A stretch of 32,113 bases of DNA from an uncultured Mycoplasma sp. (GCA_949285105.1 CASDXH010000011.1:1-32113), one strand, 5' to 3'. Shown: positions 1-10,873, counted from the stretch's first letter. Numbers and translations: made by a program. Notes: a model not told the origin generated them from the letters alone.

Positions 1-14
1 CAAGAAAATATTTA

Positions 15-56
15 AAATAAAAAAACTCTCAACTTATATTTTAAAGCCGAGAGTTT
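15..56 (-). terminator. Rho-independent terminator read on the minus strand
   Basis: An 8-bp perfect stem (23-30 with 49-56) is followed, on the minus strand, by a run of T (complement of 19-25). There is no T-run on the plus side. It would stop a leftward transcript, although no minus-strand protein gene is seen to its right, so the source transcript is unknown. Confidence 0.5.
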
Positions 57-62
57 AATGTA

Positions 63-88
63 ACATTGAAGTGTTGCACTTCACATGT
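63..88. other. Perfect small hairpin between two terminators
   Basis: Positions 63-73 pair with 77-88 through a TTG loop, leaving one bulged base (84). The 7-bp core GAAGTG/CACTTC is perfect. Its place between two terminator-like stems suggests a structured RNA or the end of a mobile element. Neither can be settled here. Confidence 0.4.
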
Positions 89-98
89 CAGTTAGGGA

Positions 99-150
99 AC
101 AATCACACAAAGATATATTACATATTACTAGTGTGATTGTTTTTTATTTT
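99..150 (+). terminator. Rho-independent terminator upstream of pyrG
   Basis: A 10-bp perfect stem (99-108 with 131-140, ACAATCACAC / GTGTGATTGT) is followed at once by a T-rich run (141-150). It most likely ends a rightward transcript that begins left of the window. The 150 bases from here to pyrG are AT-rich and presumably hold its promoter. No clear -35/-10 pair stands out there; TAAAAT at 241-246 is the best -10 candidate. Confidence 0.7.
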
Positions 151-300
151 TGTAATATGATATATTTTTAATGAAAATTGTTTAATGATTTTATTAATTA
201 TTTTTAATTATTATCTTGGTAATATATAAATCTTTTTTGATAAAATATTTAGGTTTAATGTGGACATATACATTTAAATTAATTGAAATGGGGGAATTAT

Positions 301-1926
301 ATGGAGCTATTGAATAGCAAGACAAAAATTCTTGTTGTTACTGGAGGTGTTTTTTCATCACTTGGTAAAGGGATTGCTTGTAGTAGTATTGGTGCACTTT
401 TAAAACATATTGGTTTTAATGTACTAAATATGAAATTTGATCCCTATTTAAATATCGATGCTGGTACTATGTCACCATATCAACATGGTGAGGTTTTTGT
501 AACTTGAGATGGTAAAGAAACAGATCTTGATATTGGTAATTATGAAAGATTTTTAAACACTAATTTACCAAGTGGATCAAACATTACTTCAGGGAAAATT
601 TATTCTGATGTATTAATGAGTGAAAGAGATGGAAAATACCTTGGTAAAACTATCCAAGTAATTCCACACATTACAAATGAAATTAATGCATCAATTATTG
701 CAATGGCTAATAATTATAAACCAGACTTTTTAGTTGTTGAAGTTGGTGGTACTGTTGGAGATATTGAATCTATTCCTTTCTTAGAAGCTTGTAGACAACT
801 TAGAGCAAAATATGAAAACCAAGTTTTAATGTTACATACAGTTCCAATCATTGAAATGCTAACTTCAAAAGAAGAAAAAACAAAACCACTACAACATTCA
901 GTTAAAGAATTAATGAGTCTAGGTATTACACCAAACTTATTATTAATTAGAAGCAAGAACCAAGTAAGTGAACACAATAAAGAGAAAATAAGTTTAATTT
1001 GTGGAATTAATGTTAACAATATCTTTACCCTACCAAATCAAGATAACATCTATTTTTTACCAGAATACTTATTAGAACAAAACCTACATAATGTTATTTT
1101 AAGTAAGCTTGGAATGGATCAAATAAATGTTGGCGATCTTGGAGAATGAACAAGTTTCACTATGAAAATCAAAAGTAGAAAAAACTATAAATGTAGAGTT
1201 GCTGTAATTGGTAAGTATACAGATGTAAGTGATGCTTATTCTTCAATTGTTAGTAGTTTAGAAATTGCTGCATATTATGCTAATAGCGAAATTAAAATTG
1301 ATTTAATTAATTCTGAAAACATTAATAGTAATAATGTTGACTCATTAAGCAATTATGATGGGATTTTAATTCCTGGTGGTTTTGGTAATAGAGGAATTGA
1401 AGGTAAAGTTTTATCAATTAAATATGCTAGAGAAAACAATATTCCTTTATTTGGAATTTGTTTAGGAATGCAACTTGCTTGTATTGAGTTTGCAAGAAAT
1501 GTATTAAACCTACATGATGCTAATAGTTATGAAATGGATGAAAATACAGAACACCCAATATTTTTAATTCTTGAAGGAAAATACAAAGACAAAAATCTTG
1601 GTGGAACTTTAAGACTTGGTAATTATGATTGTCACATAGTAGAAAACACTAAAGCTTATGAAAGTTATCAAAAAGAAAATGTCATTGAAAGACATAGACA
1701 TAGATATGAATTTAACAATGATTACAGAGCTATGTTTGAAGAAAAAGGTATAATCTTTAGTGGAATTAATTTAGAAAATAACTTAGTTGAAATAATCGAG
1801 TTAGCAAATCATAAATTCTTTATTGGAACACAATTTCATCCTGAATTTACAACTAAAACATTATCACCAAATCCATTATTTTTAAGTTTTATAGATGCTA
1901 GTAAATATTCTAAAATAAATGATTAA
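301..1926 (+). CDS. pyrG: CTP synthase
   Basis: Converts UTP to CTP with ATP and glutamine, the last step of de novo pyrimidine nucleotide synthesis. The 541-aa product has the usual family length. The N-terminal synthetase domain carries the P-loop-like [11 protein letters not shown] (about residues 14-24) and the [14 protein letters not shown] block. The C-terminal class I glutamine amidotransferase domain has the nucleophile in GICLGMQ (Cys387) and His513/Glu515 in FHPEF. ATG 301 was chosen because GGGGGA (290-295) lies at the right distance; the upstream in-frame TTG at 283 has no such site. Several in-frame TGA codons read as Trp. It heads a tight cluster with rbgA, 5 bp downstream. Confidence 0.97.
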
Positions 1927-1931
1927 AAACT

Positions 1932-2762
1932 ATGGAAAATAAAAATAATGTAATCAATTGGTTTCCGGGACACATGCAAAAATCTATGAGATTGTTTTCA
2001 GAAGAAATCAAGAACATAGATTTTTTTATTGAGGTTATTGATGCAAGAGCAATTAAACAATCTTCAAACTATGAGTTAAACCAATTATTTAATAACAAAA
2101 TTAAAATAACAGTTGCTGTTAAAAGTGATTTGGTTGATGTTAAAAAATATAGTAAGTTATATCCAGATATAATCTTTATCTCAATTCATAATAAAAGTTA
2201 TCGCAGTAAAATTATTAATGAAATTAAAAACAAGTGTTCTCAGAAGATAAATTCATTAATAAAAAAAGGTTATGTAAATTATCAATTATTTGGTATGGTT
2301 ATAGGACTACCAAATGTTGGTAAATCTTCTTTAATTAATTTCATCTTAAATAAAAAACATTTAGTTGTACAAAATAAACCTGGGGTTACAAGAAAAAAAC
2401 AATGAACTAAAGTTACAGATAATATTATGTTATTAGATACACCAGGTGTTTTTTTTAAAAAGGTTGAAAGCTTTGATGTTGGTTGTATTTTAACTATGAT
2501 TAAAACAGTTAACTTTGAAGTAGTTGATCAATATGAAGTTCTTAAAAATTTCTATTTTTATATAAACAATAAATATGACAATTTGTTAAACAAACATTTT
2601 GATATTTTAGAGAATGTTGATGACTTTGATTTTTTCATCAACAAGCTTTGTGAAAAAAAGAAGTTTTTTAATGAAAAAAATATTTATGACATGCACAGAT
2701 GTTTTTTGTACTTATACAATTTTTTGGATGATAATAAAGATATGGGGATTGATTTTAATTAG
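1932..2762 (+). CDS. rbgA: Ribosome biogenesis GTPase A (RbgA/YlqF)
   Basis: A circularly permuted GTPase that acts in late assembly of the 50S ribosomal subunit. The 276-aa product begins with the family hallmark NWFPGHM, which includes the catalytic His. The G motifs follow in permuted order: a G4-like AVKSD (about 63-67), the P-loop GLPNVGKSS, PGVTRKKQW, then DTPG. The stretch after DTPG is short of family signatures and Phe/Asn/Asp-rich. The Asn of the usual NKxD G4 motif is replaced by Val (VKSD), which is odd because that Asn reads the guanine base. One TGA (2403) encodes the conserved Trp. It starts 5 bp after pyrG with no Shine-Dalgarno site, so translation probably depends on coupling or leaderless-like initiation. 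Confidence 0.92.
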
Positions 2763-2779
2763 GGAAGGAATAAGAAAGT

Positions 2780-3973
2780 ATGAAAGAAAAAATTCAAAGA
2801 TTGGTTTCTAAATATCTGCCTGATGTAATAAAACATAGAAGATATATTCACCAAAACCCAGAACTTGGTTTTCAAGAACATAATACTACAAAATACATTA
2901 AAGAAGTATTAGAGAGTTATGGTTTTAGTAATCTAAAATATGCTGTAGAAAAATCTAAGACAGGAATCTATTTTGACATTGATTCAAACAAACCCGGAAA
3001 GACTGTAATGTTTAGAGCAGACATTGATGCTTTATCATTAACAGAATTATCAGATTTAGAATACAAATCTAAAAATCCTAATGTTGCTCACATGTGTGGT
3101 CATGATGGACATACTGCTAATTTATTAGGTGTTGCTGCAATTCTTAATGAAATGAAAGATGATTTTAAAGGAAAGGTTAGAATCTTATTTCAACCAGCAG
3201 AAGAAGGACCAGATCCTGGTGGTGCATATGAAATTATGCAGGAAGGAAAAGTGCTTGATGGTGTTGATAATGCTTTTGGTTTACACACTTATGGTGCTGG
3301 AGATTTTGGAAAAGTTTATTTTAAAAAAGGTGATTTGTATTCATCATTCATTGATTTTAAAATAACTATTAAATCAGTTGGAGGACACTGTTCTGAACCT
3401 CATAAATGTGCTGATCCTGTATTTATTGCATCTAAATTAGTAGTTGATTTTCAACCACTAATCTCAAGATTAAAAGAACCAAATAAAGGTGCTGTTTTAG
3501 CTGTTGGTACACTACACGCTGGTTCTAGTGAAAATGTTATTCCAGTATCAGCTGAAATGAGTGGAACTATTAGGGTGTTTGATATTGAATTTGGAAGAAA
3601 GGTTGTTGAATCAATTAAACAACTAGTTAGATCAACATGTTCTATTTATGGTGCTGAATTCGATTGACACTTCTATGAGGGATATCCGCCATTAAATAAT
3701 GACAAAGCTTTAACTGAATTTGCTATGAGCGAAACTAAAAAACTTATAGGAAGTGAAAACGTTAAAGAAGTTGATACTCCAAAGTATGGTGTTGAAGACT
3801 TTTCATACTATGCCCAAAAAGTACCATCATGTTATTTCCAAGTTGGGATTCATAAAGCTAATGAACCAGAACCATTACACCATTCAGGAAAATTTAAATG
3901 AGATGATTCTGTTTTAGCTGTAAGTATGGGTGTTTCAGTTAATTTATTAATAAAATATTTAAACTCAAACTAG
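2780..3973 (+). CDS. M20 family amidohydrolase (N-acyl amino acid / hippurate hydrolase type)
   Basis: A cytosolic metallopeptidase-fold amidohydrolase of 397 aa, the usual size. It would cleave an acyl group or a terminal residue from an N-acylated amino acid or dipeptide. Seen: HRRYIHQNPELGFQE near the N terminus, FRADIDAL, the metal-binding HMCGHDGH (His104, Cys106, His108, His111), the acidic AEEGPDPGGA, and the dimerisation-domain GGHCSEPH. Two in-frame TGA codons read as Trp. ATG 2780 follows AAGGAA. It lies 17 bp after rbgA, so it is probably the last gene of the pyrG cluster. The substrate cannot be read from sequence. Related enzymes include hippurate hydrolase and N-acetyldiaminopimelate deacetylase; the latter is unlikely in a wall-less organism. 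Confidence 0.9.
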
Positions 3974-3984
3974 TTATAGATTTT

Positions 3985-4014
3985 ATAAGTATGTTTTGCA
4001 TACTTATTTTTATT
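3985..4014 (+). terminator. Terminator after the M20 amidohydrolase
   Basis: A 9-bp perfect stem (3985-3993 with 3999-4007, ATAAGTATG / CATACTTAT) with a 5-nt loop runs straight into TTTTATTT. It closes the pyrG-rbgA-amidohydrolase cluster. Confidence 0.8.
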
Positions 4015-4133
4015 TCTCCTTATTTTTAGTTTTATGAATCAATATTTGTGTTATAAGATAAACCAAATTTTTATATTAAATATCTTAGGAAAGGTTATAA
4101 AATTTATATTGTTTTATTTTTTAAATAAGTTTA

Positions 4134-4161
4134 TTGAAATAAAACAACTTTATAATATAAT
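4134..4161 (+). promoter_or_regulatory. Sigma-70-type promoter for topA
   Basis: TTGAAA (4134-4139), a 16-bp spacer and TATAAT (4156-4161) lie 41 bp before the topA start. A second TATAAT overlaps at 4151-4156, but its spacing to the -35 is too short. Confidence 0.65.
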
Positions 4162-4202
4162 ACTTTCTAGATTGTTTTTTTCTAGTTAGGTAAGGAGAAT
4201 AA

Positions 4203-6341
4203 ATGGACAAATTATTAATTATTGAGTCACCAAATAAAATTAAAACTCTAACTAAATATTTAGACAACCAGTATAAAATCATTGCGACTATTGGGCATAT
4301 CAGAGATTTGTCTTCTTTTGGCATGGGTTTTGATAAAGATACTTTTGAACCAAAATGAATTGTACCAAAACCAAAAGGATTAATTAAAAATGAAACTCCT
4401 AAAGAGGAAATTATAAAGGAAATAAAAAAGCTTGCTTCTAAAGCAAAAGAAATATATCTAGCAACCGACCCTGATAGGGAAGGAGAAGCTATTGCTTGAC
4501 ATGTTTTTGAAGTTCTTGATGATAAAGATAAACAAAAATGTAAAAGAATTACTTTCAACGAAATTACAAAGAATGCAATTATTGATTCTTTTAACTATAA
4601 AAGAGATATTGATCTAAACTGAGTTCAATCTCAATTTGCAAGAAGAATTACTGATAGACTTATTGGATTTAGATTATCTAAACTAATGCAAATTAAATTA
4701 AAAGCAGAATCAGCTGGTAGAGTGCAATCTGTTGCTTTAAAATTCATTGAAGATAGAGAAAAAGAAATTGCAGCTTTTTCTCCAGATTACTGATGAACTA
4801 TTGATGTTGTATTACAAGATAAAAATGAATTAATCTTAAAAGAAGTTAATAAAGATATTAAAGATGTTAATGTATATGAAAAACCTTTTAGTACTGGAAT
4901 TAATTTTAAAGATGAACAAAGCGCTAATTCAATTTTTAATAACTTGTCAAAAGAATATAAGATTATAGAAATAGAAGATCCATCATACAGTAGTTTATCT
5001 TCAAAACCAGTTTATAAAACTTCTACTTTACAACAAGATGCTATTAATAAATTAAATTGAAACTCTAAAAAAACTACATTAGTAGCACAAAGACTTTATG
5101 AAGGTGTTGATATTGATGGTAACCCAATGGCTTTAATATCATATCCAAGAACAGATAGTACAAGACTTAGTGAGAGTTTTGTAAAAAGTGCAAGGGAATT
5201 TATTGCTAAACAATATGGTGAAAATTATTTAGGTAAAGAACCAAGTGCTGAACAACCTAAAGTTAAGCAAGGTGCTAATGTACAAGATGCCCATGAAGGG
5301 ATAAGACCAATTGATCCATTCATCACTCCAGATTCTTTAAAAGGAAAACTTGAAAAAGATGATCTTGCTTTATATAAACTAATTTGAAGCAGAACTATTG
5401 CTTCTTTAATGGCAAATGCTAAATTCAAAAAGATTACTATTTGATTAGAAAATAATAATAACAAATTTTACACTTTCTCAAGAGAATGTGAATTTGATGG
5501 GTTTAGAAAAGTATATGTAGATTATGAAGATAAAGATGATGATAAATTAATTGATTTATCAAGTTATAAAGTTGGAACAATCTTAAAAGAAGAAACTAAA
5601 AAAGTAAGTGATCACCAAACAACTCCACCACCAAGATATACTCAAGCCACTTTAATTGCTGATCTTGAAAAAGCAGGTGTTGGAAGACCTTCAACATATA
5701 GTAGTATGGCTAACGTTGCTTTAGATAGGGGTTATGCTGAACTTGATAAGCGTTCATTTGTGATGACTAAGGATGGAAAGATTGTTATTGAACAATTAGA
5801 AAAATTCTTCCCTAATGTAATTAATAAAGACTTTACAAAAACTATGGAAGAACACTTAGATAAGATTGCAAATGGTGAAGAAGAATGAAAGAAATGACTT
5901 CAAGAATTTGCTCCATCATTTAATAGTGAAGTTGATAATGCTTATGAAGCGATGGAAAAAGTTGAGGATGAAAAAGTTGGTAGAAACTGTCCTGAATGTG
6001 ACAAACCTTTAGTTATTAAAAAAGCTAGAAAAGGCGGAAATAAATTTATTGGATGTTCTGGATGACCTGATTGTAAACATGTTGAACCTTTAGAAAAACC
6101 AGAAGTTGTACCATACAAATGTCCTGAATGTAATTCTGATCTATTAATGAGAAAAGCAAGAAAAGGAAATTCTAAATTTGTTGGTTGTTTATCATGACCA
6201 AAATGTAACTACATTATTGGTGATAAACAATATGAAAAATGAATTAAAGAAAACCCAGATCAACCTTTACCAAATAAAGCTAAACTTGAAGAAATGAAAA
6301 AGGGTGGAACAATTGCTAAACTAATAACTAGAAAAGCATAG
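4203..6341 (+). CDS. topA: DNA topoisomerase I (type IA)
   Basis: Relaxes negatively supercoiled DNA by single-strand passage. The 712-aa product opens with the Toprim motif LLIIESPNK and has the metal-binding block DPDREGEAIAW. The catalytic tyrosine is Tyr314 in ISYPRTDSTRLS, close to Tyr319 of E. coli. The C terminus carries two Cys4 zinc-ribbon repeats (CPECDKP...CSGWPDC and CPECNSD...CLSWPKC). About ten TGA codons encode Trp. The start ATG follows AAGGAG (4192-4197). It is a single-gene unit with its own promoter and terminator. Confidence 0.97.
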
Positions 6342-6346
6342 TTTTT

Positions 6347-6381
6347 AAACTTATAGCAAAATGCTATAAGTTTTTTATTTT
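6347..6381 (+). terminator. Terminator after topA
   Basis: A 12-bp perfect stem (6347-6358 with 6362-6373, AAACTTATAGCA / TGCTATAAGTTT) with a 3-nt loop leads into a T-rich tract. Confidence 0.88.
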
Positions 6382-6446
6382 TAAAATATTTTTTATTTAC
6401 ATAATAAAATTAATGTGTATTGTATTAAATGGAGGCTAATAAAATT

Positions 6447-7703
6447 ATGAGTTTTATTAACAAGTCAAAAAAGGAAATAGTTTATACTGATAATGTTTTT
6501 CCGTCTTTTAATTTAGCAAATCAAGCTAGAGAAAAATATGGAGCTAAAAAAGTTATAGATGCAACTGTTGGTACTTTATATGATGAAAATAAAAAGATTG
6601 TTTCATTTAATACTGTTTTCAATTGCTTCAATAAAGATGTAGCAGATGAAGTTAAATCATCATATACCCCACAACTTGATGGTGGTAATGATTTTGCAGA
6701 AATCACTAAAAAGATTTTATTTTTAAATTATGATTTTTTATATGAATCTAAAGTTGTTGGAACTTCTGGGGGAACAGGTGCTTTATTTTTAGGCTTAAAT
6801 ACATTACTTGATAGTGATGATTGTATTATTATGCCAACTCTTAAATGAGAGCCAATTAAATTAATGGCGCAAGAAAATAATTTAAAAGTTTATGAATTTG
6901 AGTTATTTAATAATAAAAATGAATTTGATGTTACTAATTTAATTAATGCTGTAAACTATGCTGTAAACAAGCATAAAAAAATTTGTATTTATTTAAATGA
7001 TCCACTTCACAATCCAACTTCTCATTCAATGACTTATTATGAATGAAAAAAGCTTATAGATTGTTTAAATGAATTGTCTAGAAATAAAAAGATTGTAGTT
7101 ATTAATGATGTTGCCTATATTGAATATGCTAAAGATGTACAACAAGCAAAACAATATATGAACCTATTAAAAAACATTGATAAAAACATTGTTTGACTAT
7201 TCTGTGTGAGTTATTCTAAAACTTTAAGTTTTTATGGAATGAGACTTGGTGCTGTTGTTATTTATAATAAAAATCAGACTCTTGTAGATGATATCTACAA
7301 TAGTTTTAAAACTAGATGTAGAAGTTTATGGGGTAGTGTTAACCATGGTGCAATTGAATCGTTGGTTAAACTATACAATAAAAATTTTGACTCCTACTTA
7401 CAAGAAAAACAAAAATATATAGATCTTTTAGAAAAGAGATTTAAAACATTTAATTACCATGCTAATAGAGTTGGTTTAGAAGTATTTCCAAATGATAACC
7501 AAGGATTTTTTCTAACAATTCCAGGATATATAAAAAATAATAAGTTATTACATCAGAAGCTAATGGATAACAATATTTTCACTGTCTTATATAAACAAGG
7601 AATAAGAATTGCTATCTGTAGTTTAAATATTAATGAATGTGAGAATTTACCAGTAAAAATTAAAGCAATTATTGATGAGGTTAAAAGAGATGAAAACAAA
7701 TAA
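6447..7703 (+). CDS. Class I PLP-dependent aminotransferase (aspartate/aromatic type)
   Basis: A fold-type I aminotransferase of 418 aa. Seen: the cofactor-phosphate loop GTSGGTGALFLG (about 105-116), NDPLHNPTS (matching the family's C-x-HNPTG), NDVAYIEYA (Asp that binds the pyridine nitrogen), the Schiff-base lysine Lys258 in SYSKTLSFYGMRLG, and a C-terminal GIRIAICSLN whose Arg would bind the substrate alpha-carboxylate. These fit the AspC/TyrB subfamily, in which aspartate gives oxaloacetate. ATG 6447 was chosen because GGAGG (6431-6435) precedes it; an in-frame ATG at 6429 would place that site inside the gene. The 3' end overlaps the next gene by 14 bp, so the two are probably translated together. 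The substrate preference is inferred. Confidence 0.88.
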
Positions 7704-9402
7704 GTTTTATAAGTATGAAGATATTATACTAATTAACTATTCAAGATTATTTCCTAAAAATGAAATTGATATTTTAAAAAGCGAAGCTTTTACTACTATT
7801 CTTAATGATTATTATTCTTATTTAAAAAAATACAAACCTGTACTTTTTAATTACCTTGTACAAAATAAAAAGTTATCAAAAAAAACTGTAATTAAAAACT
7901 ATAGTTCTTTTTTGTTAAGTTGTCTTATTAATGATTTCAAACAAGTTAATTCTTGTTATACAAAAAATGAATCTTTATGTTTAGAACTATTTGAAAACCT
8001 TTATAACTTCTATAGGAAAAAACTTAGAATTGGATTTATTTATCAACCATCATATTCTGTAAATGGTGGAATGAACTTTATTGATGTTGATAATAACTTT
8101 AATAAACTAATGCTTTCTTTTTATAGAAATATTGAAGAAAAGATCCAAGGTAAATCAAATGTTATTTACCGTCAATTAAATGCTGGTACAAACGGTTGTG
8201 CTATTATCTCTTTTGTTAAATGAGATAATAGTGAATTTGAATTTTTACAAAAGATTAATTTTATTACTTCTTTAATGTTAAGAACACCATTATTTTTAAA
8301 AACAAATTCAAATAAAAGAATTGGTAATTTTAAAGAAACACAAGTTAATATTTACCAATCTTTTAAAGCTAATGAAAACATTGATAACTGATTATGTTAT
8401 CCAATCAAAATAAACTCTAATTTGGGATTTATTTATTTTCATAGAGATTTTGTTTTTAATGCAATTGGTTTATCTAATTTATTTGAAATAGCTAAAGTTG
8501 AAGAATATGAAAATAAAAAACCAGACCTAATTTTATTTTTTGGAATGAATGATACTAGCTTAAACAATAGTTATTATTATGATGAAGATTCACAAATATA
8601 TTTTGGATGTATTGCTCATCAAAAACATAATGATTATTTTGGTTATATGAAAAAAATGGTTTTAACTTTACATAACCTTTCAAATATTCAAAAGAATGTT
8701 TTACCAGTTCATGGTTCAATGATTACAATTAAACTTAAAAATAAAAAACCTAAAAACATTGTCTTTATGGGAGATTCTGGTACTGGTAAAAGTGAAACAA
8801 TCGAAATGTTAAATATCATTGGCAAAAACAAAATTCAAAAAATGGATGTTATCTTTGATGACATGGGAAGCTTTGAAGAAAGTAAAAATACAATAATTGC
8901 TTCTGGTACAGAAACTGGAGCGTTTTTAAGACTTGATGATCTTGAAAAAGAAACACAATTTAAAAATATTGATAGAAGTATTTTCTATAATGCTGATAAA
9001 AACCTTAATGCAAGAGTTATCATCCCTGTAAACACTTTTGAAAACATTTCAAAAAAATATGAAGTTGATATGTTTTTATATGCTAATAATTATGATGACA
9101 AAACTGGAATTGAAAAGTTTAATTCAATACAAGCAGCTAAACAAGTATTTTGTGAAGGAAAAAGATTTGCAATTGGAACAACAAACGAGATTGGAATAAC
9201 AAAAAGTTTTTTTGCTAATCCGTTTGGTTGTGTTCAAAAACAAAGTGAAACTGAAACTATTATTGATAATGTTTTTGAAAAACTTTTTGACAACAATATT
9301 TATGTTGGGCAAATCTTTACAAAACTTGGAATTAAAAATGACAACAACAAGGGTCTTAAAGAGTCAGCTAAACTATTATTAAAATTAATTGAAAAGCTTT
9401 AA
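7690..9402 (+). CDS. PEP carboxykinase (ATP)-like protein, divergent
   Basis: The 570-aa product has a recognisable PEPCK core in the second half. GYMKKM (318-323) matches the metal-site lysine block EMKKG, and LPVHGSM (338-344) matches the metal-site MHCSAN. The P-loop is GDSGTGKSE (361-369). IFDDMG (388-393) is the kinase-2 aspartate motif. GTETGAFLRLDDL matches EGGCYAK. NARVIIP (Arg442) matches NTRV.YP, and GTTNEIGIT (496-504) matches GTERGVT. Residues 1-270 are weakly related; YRQLNAGTNG may be the oxaloacetate-binding arginine block. PEPCK turns oxaloacetate plus ATP into PEP, CO2 and ADP. Real activity is uncertain because the P-loop has Ser-Glu where PEPCK has Thr-Thr. GAGG at 7677-7680 supports ATG 7690, inside the end of the aminotransferase gene; ATG 7675 is the alternative. 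Confidence 0.75.
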
Positions 9403-9439
9403 TTTAAGCTGTTTACAAAACTACTAAAACTTATCTAAG

Positions 9440-9500
9440 AAGTTATTATTTATTGGGATGATGAATCAATTGTTTCAATAAATAATTACTTTTATTTCAA
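9440..9500 (+). terminator. Terminator after the PEPCK-like gene
   Basis: A 16-bp stem with one mismatch (9440-9455 with 9476-9491) is followed by TTTATTTC. The loop is long (20 nt). The rest of this 172-bp gap is AT-rich, with no clear promoter for nfo. Confidence 0.65.
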
Positions 9501-9574
9501 AGACATTTTAAAATTTGTATTCTTATTAAAAGTTTATCAAGTATCATTTAATAGTTATCGAGTTGGAGAAGGAT

Positions 9575-10441
9575 ATGAAAAAAATATTATTAGGAAGTCA
9601 TGTTGGTTTTAAAGCAAAAGATTATTTAGTTGGAAGTGTGAATGAAACAATAGAATACAACGCTAATTGTTTAATGGTTTTCACTGGACCGCCACAAAAC
9701 TTTAATAGAAAAGAAATAGATCAAGATGTTGTAAAAAAAGCTCATGATTTAATGAAGAGTAATGCTATTGAAAAATCTAATTTAATTGTTCATGCTCCAT
9801 ATCTTATAAATCTTTGTTCTCCAAAACCTGAAACTAGAAAACTTGGTTTAGATAAACTTATTATGGAAGTAAACAGAACTTATGAAATAGGTTCTGACAA
9901 AATTGTTTTACACCCAGGAAGTTGTCTAACGCTTGATAGAAAAGAAGCAATTAAATTAATTGCTGAAGGAATTAATAAAACTTTTGAAAAAACTAAAAAT
10001 GATGTCATTATTTGTGTTGAAACAATGGCTGGTAAAGGAACAGAAATTGGAATTACATTTCAAGAACTTAAAGACATTATTGATCTGGTTGAAAACAAAA
10101 AAAGGATTGCTGTTTGTTTAGATACTTGCCACATTCATGAAGCTGGATATGATATTTCAAATCCAGATAAGATTCTAGATGAGTTTGATCAAATTATTGG
10201 GCTAGAATATTTAAAAGTAATTCATTTAAATGATTCTAAAAATGAGCGTGGTGCTAGAAAAGACAGACACGAAAATATTGGATATGGAAAAATTGGGTTT
10301 GACGTCTTAGCAAGTTGAGTACATAATGAAAGAATTGCTGATGTTCCAAAAATTTTAGAAACTCCATATCGTAATGACAAACCAATATATAAAACTGAAA
10401 TCCAAAATTTAATAAATAAAAAATTTACTTCAGTGGATTAG
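9575..10441 (+). CDS. nfo: Endonuclease IV (AP endonuclease)
   Basis: A base-excision-repair enzyme that nicks DNA 5' of abasic sites and clears oxidised 3' ends. The 288-aa TIM-barrel protein keeps all nine zinc ligands in order: His73 (HAPY), His113 (LHPGS), Glu149 (ETMAGKG), Asp183 and His186 (CLDTCHIHEAGYD), His217 (HLND), Asp230 and His232 (RKDRHENIG), and Glu262 (LETP). ATG 9575 sits after GGAGAAGG (9565-9572); the in-frame TTG 9563 lies upstream of that site. The next gene, a Fur-family regulator, begins 3 bp after the stop, so the two are probably one transcript. Confidence 0.96.
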
Positions 10442-10444
10442 TTT

Positions 10445-10867
10445 ATGTCACATAATGATAAATATATTAAAAAACTAAATGATCAACAATACAGAATGAC
10501 AAAAAGCCGTGTGGAGATTTTAAATTGTTTAAATGATGATTTTCACAGTCATTCAATTCAAGATATTGTAAATCATATTAAATCAAGAAACAAAACAATT
10601 AATACAGCAAGTGTTTACAACACAATTGATCTTTTAATAAAAGAAGGATTAGTAGACATATATGCAAACTATGAATCTAAAAATCAACTTTACGAAATTG
10701 TAGACAAAAATAATTTGCACATTCATATTAATTGTCTTGAACAAAAAAAGAGTATTAAAGAAAAATTACCAGAATCTGTTAAGAAAGAATTAATTCAAAT
10801 TTTGGATAAACATAATTTAGATTTTAATAATATTAAAATTGAAATATTGGCTAAACCTAAAGGTTAA
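10445..10867 (+). CDS. Fur/PerR-family metal-dependent repressor
   Basis: A 140-aa DNA-binding regulator. The N-terminal winged helix shows RMTKSRVEIL (about 17-26) and the recognition-helix block INTASVYNTIDLL (52-64), then GLV. The C-terminal half keeps an HxH metal motif (His92, His94) followed by Cys97. The two CxxC zinc pairs typical of Fur are absent, so the structural zinc site is missing or different. It is co-transcribed with nfo (3-bp gap), which would fit a peroxide- or metal-stress role of the PerR kind. That role is inferred; no Fur or Per box was found near it. Confidence 0.8.
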   Translation: MSHNDKYIKKLNDQQYRMTKSRVEILNCLNDDFHSHSIQDIVNHIKSRNKTINTASVYNTIDLLIKEGLVDIYANYESKNQLYEIVDKNNLHIHINCLEQKKSIKEKLPESVKKELIQILDKHNLDFNNIKIEILAKPKG

Positions 10868-10873
10868 TAATTG

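Noticed and set aside
4121-4558. 145-aa minus-strand open frame
   Set aside because: It lies opposite the conserved start of topA, including its Toprim motif, and has no ribosome binding site or recognisable motif. It is a shadow of topA.
9403-9574. Small gene between the PEPCK-like gene and nfo
   Set aside because: No open frame with a start and ribosome binding site. The stretch is explained by a terminator and an AT-rich leader.
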